From Cladosporium sp. IMV 00045 (taxonomy: Eukaryota > Ascomycota > Dothideomycetes > Cladosporiales > Cladosporiaceae), in contig MSJI02000842.1 in NCBI GenBank assembly GCA_001931905.2, forward strand, positions 16,638-80,637: 64,000 nucleotides of DNA, given 5' to 3'. Both the position numbers and the translations under genes were made by a program. The notes under the pieces are model-generated. The model was not told the DNA's origin, did no database searches, and saw only the letters and a list, made by a program, of their open reading frames with translations. This document shows, in pieces, positions 60,399 through 64,000 of this stretch. Every line of letters begins with the position of its first letter. Position 1 is the stretch's first letter.

Positions 60399-61961
60399 AT
60401 GGGCCCAATGCCTCTCACCTCAGGCTCCATGCGAGTCGCGAGGCGATTCCTCGAGCTCCCGCCTGCAGTCCGACGGAATTTCTGGTCAACCGCATCCCCC
60501 TCAGCAGCCGTCGAGAAGAAACCCGAAATATTCGACCTTGTATGCGTCGGCGGAGGACCAGCAGGACTGTCTCTGCTCACTGCTCTGCGATCAAACCCGG
60601 CTACGCAAGGGCTGAAGATTGCCTTGGTCGACGGCCAGGACCTCACGACTTCTCGCACACCCGGCAATGACGCTTTCTCAAATCGATGCTCCTCGCTCAC
60701 GCCCGCATCCGTACGATTCTTGAAAGAGATTGGGGCTTGGAATCAGATCAACAATCTACGAACACAGCCGTATCATGGGATGGAAGTATGGGATGGCGTG
60801 AGTGGGAGTAAGATCAGTTTCGATCCCGTGGATCAAACACCCGGATTGCTGGATTCATTAGCTGAGCTGGTGCCGGGATCACGATATGCGGCCAGCAGGA
60901 AGAAATACGAGACGGGCGATCCGACTGTGGTGGCGACCATGTGTGAGAACTCGAATTTGACGGCTTCGTTACTGCAACAACTCAAAGAGACTGGAGGGAT
61001 CGAGCTATTGGACAAGACAAAAGTGGAATCGATAAACCTCGGACCAGAGCCTGAGAATGAAGATGCGCCAGACCTTTCTCAATGGCCGGTCTTGACTCTT
61101 CCCAATAACCGCCAGCTGGCTGCCCGTCTTCTTGTCGGTGCAGATGGTGCCAACAGCCCTGTCAGACAATTCGCAGACATCCCCTCCAATGGATGGGACT
61201 ACAATCAGAATGGTGTTGTTGCAACTCTCCAGCTCGACCGAAGCTTCACAGCCGAAGAGCTTCGCACAGCATACCAACGCTTCCTCCCAACCGGACCTAT
61301 CGCCCTCCTCCCACTCCCAGGCAACCGAGCAAGTCTCGTCTGGAGCACAAGCATGTCATTCGCCGCAAAGCTCAAACAACTCTCCCCAACCGACTTCACC
61401 GCCATGGTCAACGCGGCCTTCCGCCTCCTCCCCATCGACGTAGACTTCATGCTCACGCACCACGACTCGGTCTCGCCCGCGTCGGAGCTCGCCTGGCGCG
61501 AAACGAGCACCGACAGCACCTCCCTCGGCCTGCCCAACACTTTCCCCCGCATCACAGAAGTCCAGGAAGGCAGCGTGGCCAGCTTCCCCCTCCGCATGCG
61601 CCACGCAGATACCTATACGGGACATCGCGTGGCGCTGGTCGGCGACGCGGCACACACGGTGCACCCTCTCGCGGGGCAAGGCCTGAATCTCGGGATCGCA
61701 GACGCGGAGAGCCTGACGAAGTCCATCGCTCACGGTGTGGAGACGGGCATGGACATTGGCACTTGCTGGTGCCTGGACGGGTACAACGCGGACCGCTGGG
61801 CGAAGAATAATGCCATGCTGGGCGTTGTTGACAAGTTGCAGAAACTCTACTCGGCCGGTTCGGGGCCGGTTGTTTGGGGGAGGAGTTTAGGGTTGGATTT
61901 GGTCAATAAACTTGGCCCACTTAAGGGCGCTTTGATGGGTGCTGCTGCTGGGCCGAAGTGA
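60399..61961 (+). CDS. COQ6: Ubiquinone biosynthesis monooxygenase COQ6
   Basis: FAD-dependent monooxygenase that hydroxylates the C5 position of the quinone ring in coenzyme Q synthesis; mitochondrial inner membrane, CoQ synthome. Single exon, 520 aa from ATG 60399. An alternative start at 60429 (MRVARRFLELPPAVRR) looks more like a presequence. FAD-binding motif CVGGGPAGLSL near residue 48, the substrate-side RTPGNDAFSNRCSSLTPASV, the DG motif VGADGANSPVR and GDAAHTVHPLAGQGLNLG all match UbiH/COQ6. The C-terminal helix is conserved as well. Upstream in-frame codons to 60228 lack an ATG until near 60318 and are probably leader. Confidence 0.95.
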   Translation: MGPMPLTSGSMRVARRFLELPPAVRRNFWSTASPSAAVEKKPEIFDLVCVGGGPAGLSLLTALRSNPATQGLKIALVDGQDLTTSRTPGNDAFSNRCSSLTPASVRFLKEIGAWNQINNLRTQPYHGMEVWDGVSGSKISFDPVDQTPGLLDSLAELVPGSRYAASRKKYETGDPTVVATMCENSNLTASLLQQLKETGGIELLDKTKVESINLGPEPENEDAPDLSQWPVLTLPNNRQLAARLLVGADGANSPVRQFADIPSNGWDYNQNGVVATLQLDRSFTAEELRTAYQRFLPTGPIALLPLPGNRASLVWSTSMSFAAKLKQLSPTDFTAMVNAAFRLLPIDVDFMLTHHDSVSPASELAWRETSTDSTSLGLPNTFPRITEVQEGSVASFPLRMRHADTYTGHRVALVGDAAHTVHPLAGQGLNLGIADAESLTKSIAHGVETGMDIGTCWCLDGYNADRWAKNNAMLGVVDKLQKLYSAGSGPVVWGRSLGLDLVNKLGPLKGALMGAAAGPK

Positions 61962-62450
61962 GGTGGGGGCTTGTAGAATATGTATATAATAGTTAGTTTT
62001 CAGAGTGGAGGGTGTGAAAAGGGCATCTCTGTATATCTACTTGGTTTTAGCTTACAAAATTGGTGCTTGGAGCGGCCGCATTTAGATATTGCCAATCATC
62101 AACGCCACCACAACTCGTAGCGAGTTCCGATTTTGTAGGAAATGCAAAAACAAATGAGCTGCTCAGGACCGTATAGCCGGAAGTTCCTCAATGATTGGCT
62201 TGCTTCCTATAAGAATACATGGATCTCTGTAAGGTTCGCTCACGTAATAATTGAGGCGTTTACCGAATACCGAATGACGTCTGCCCGCCCACTCTTCAAC
62301 ATGGGCGAGGGGTCGAGCAAAAGTGGAGGAAGATGTACTGTAAATAACACCACAAACCAGCGCGCAGTCGATCGATTGATTAGGAAACCATCATCACGAA
62401 ACTTCTCAGATACATACCATTTCAGCGTTGCTGTAATATCGCGACAGACA
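61962..62450. other. Intergenic region COQ6 / zinc-ribbon MBL gene
   Basis: 489 bases of 3' flank and promoter. No additional gene or repeat seen. Confidence 0.55.
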
Positions 62451-63435
62451 ATGGGCGACCCAAGCGATCAAGACCTCCTCATCTGCACAGCATGCGGCAC
62501 GGAATTCGATCAACCGGCCGACAAGCCTCTTGAGAACTGCGTGATTTGCGATGTACGTTAGAATACTTATACTTTGCTTTTCAGGAAGGAAGAGAAAATG
62601 AAAATCATGAATAATCATAGACATCCCTAACCCATCCCAGGACCCTCGCCAATTCGTCCCACCCCAAGGCCAAAGCTGGACGTCCCGCTCGCAAGTGTCT
62701 TTCAAACACAGCAACAACTTCCAACAAATCGACAAAAGCCCCAACCTCTGGTCGATCTGGACGGAGCCCAAATTTGGCATCGGCCAGCGAGCGATCCTGC
62801 TCAAAACGCCCTCCGGCAACGTCCTCTGGGACTGCATCACGCACCTGGACGACGCCACGGTCGATTTTGTGACCTCCCACGGCGGGCTGAAAGCGATCGT
62901 CATCTCGCACCCGCACTACTATACCACGCACCTGCGCTGGGCGGCCGCGTTCGGTTGCCCCGTGTACATCTCGCGGGAAGACGAGGAGTGGGTTCAACGT
63001 GCCGACCGGCAGGATTTACGTCGGTACATTGAGAAGGACACGCAGGAAATCGTACCCGGCGTGACGGCGATCAAGACGGGCGGGCACTTCCCGGGCTCGC
63101 TGGTGCTGCACTGGGAGGCCAGGCTGTTCGTGGCAGACACGCTGGTGACGGTGCCGTCGGCTCTGTACCACAAAAACCGACCCGGGGGGACGACGAGCTA
63201 CGCTTTCATGTGGAGCATTCCGAACATGATCCCTTTGCCGCCGGACGAGATGCGGAAGATGTGGTTGCGCTTGCAGCCGTGGGAGTTTGGCAGTACGCAT
63301 GGCGCTTTTGTTGGGATGGAGGTTAGGGATGAGGATGGTGGGGGGAAGGTGAAGGAGAGGGTTAGGGAGAGTATGAGGATTCAGGCGGGAGGCGAGGGGT
63401 GGGATCAGAGGAGTTTGGGAGAGGGGTGGCCTTGA
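62451..63435 (+). CDS. Zinc-ribbon plus metallo-beta-lactamase-fold hydrolase
   Basis: Predicted metal-dependent hydrolase of unknown substrate. Exons 62451-62552 and 62641-63435 (298 aa). The 88-nt phase-0 intron (GTACGT..CTAAC..CCCAG) splits a small Cys4 module from the hydrolase. The first exon encodes CTACGTEF and CVICD, a plausible zinc ribbon. The MBL part has ISHPHYYTTH (HxH-type metal motif), KTGGHFPGSLVLHW (metal-binding His), FVADTLV (bridging Asp position) and GSTHGAFVG near the end (last His). These pieces fit a metal-ligand set. Pezizomycotina homologues with the same two-part layout are usually annotated only as MBL-fold proteins. Confidence 0.82.
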
Positions 63436-63609
63436 TGGGGAAATGGGAGGGTTTGGAGGAAAACTTTGGAATGAGAGTCTTTACACGTTATATTGCTTTT
63501 TCCCTTCTTCACTTCCCGCTTTGAAAGGCCGGGTTTGCCAGGCTTGATTTCCACATCGTGCATGTTTCAGATCGTTGCCGGTATAGTCATCTCACTCGTC
63601 TGACTGATC

Positions 63610-64000
63610 TTACTGAGGAGCAACACCGTTGATGCCAGGCAAGATGCCAGCAAAACCACCAGTCGAGCCGAATCCGCCGACTCCACGCACAGTCTCTTCC
63701 AGCTCCTCAACAACGACAACTTCAGGGGTATAAATCTGGGCGGAGCAGCGTTAGCAGGCTTAGTCCTTCCTTCTTGCATATCACGTAGAAACTCACTCTC
63801 TCAACAATCAGCTGCGCGACTCTCTCGCCCTCCTCAACCTTGAAATCCGTCTCGCTGAAGTTGAACAGCAAGACCTTCAGGGGACCGCGGTAGTCGGCAT
63901 CAATGACACCGGCACCCACATCAATGCTGTGCTTGCTCGCCAGACCGCTGCGGGGAGCCACACGGCCGTAAGTGCCAGCGGGCACGGCGATGGAGATGTC
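63610..64000 (-). CDS. DUT1: dUTPase, 3' part (5' end beyond the window)
   Basis: Hydrolyses dUTP to dUMP and pyrophosphate, keeping uracil out of DNA. Visible exons are 64000-63797 (partial, open to the window edge) and 63735-63610, joined over a 61-nt phase-0 intron (GTGAGT..CTAAC..CCCAG). Conserved motifs are [13 protein letters not shown] (motif II), [12 protein letters not shown] (motif III), [10 protein letters not shown] (motif IV) and the C-terminal glycine-rich [11 protein letters not shown] (motif V, which closes over the nucleotide). The N-terminal motif I lies outside the window. The last residues, [11 protein letters not shown], extend past motif V. It converges with the zinc-ribbon MBL gene. 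Confidence 0.95.

Overview
This window comes from the nuclear genome of a filamentous ascomycete (Pezizomycotina, most likely Dothideomycetes-like, although the class is an inference). The evidence is gene content (RLM1-type MADS factor, AreB-type GATA factor with a leucine zipper, Zn2Cys6 factor, membrane-anchored GH3 beta-glucosidase, several MFS transporters). Short GT-AG introns of about 50-240 nt with CTAAC/CTGAC-like branch sites, and monocistronic genes on both strands, agree with this. I find no prokaryotic features, rRNA, tRNA, CRISPR array or secondary-metabolite cluster. Exon junctions were worked out by hand from splice signals and reading phase.

Layout. 1-6 kb: a RAD5/HLTF-like SNF2-RING ATPase, followed by a degenerate array of ~87-bp repeats that encloses a minus-strand coiled-coil coding remnant. 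6-12.9 kb: type II PI 4-kinase (LSB6), AreB-type GATA regulator, and a Gyp8/TBC1D20-type Rab GAP. 14-27 kb: DDB1/MMS1/CPSF-A-type propeller protein, type II membrane beta-glucosidase, and two MFS transporters (DHA1-like and DHA2/ATR1-like). 28.5-33.3 kb: OGG1 8-oxoguanine glycosylase, a second small block of the same repeat family, and RLM1. 33.7-43.5 kb: GPALPP/DUF3752 protein, CORVET subunit VPS8, an RCR-like PY-motif membrane protein, and CIA2. 45.5-51.2 kb: Zn2Cys6 factor and a DAL5/ACS-type MFS transporter with an apparent one-base frameshift. 51.9-64 kb: SNU114, ERG10 thiolase, a DUF4336 protein, an EthD-like dimeric barrel protein, COQ6, a zinc-ribbon plus metallo-beta-lactamase protein, and the 3' part of dUTPase (DUT1), which runs off the right edge.

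Most genes are single-copy housekeeping functions (DNA repair, vesicle traffic, splicing, sterol and quinone synthesis, Fe-S assembly) that do not form one pathway. The least explained sequence is the ~87-89-bp repeat family. It occurs at two loci about 25 kb apart, and at the first locus it flanks and partly encodes a coiled-coil product on the minus strand. Other points to check are the frameshift in the DAL5-like transporter, a cluster of GATA sites upstream of the AreB-type gene, two upstream ORFs before the Zn2Cys6 factor, and a phase-compatible upstream exon for the SNF2 gene.
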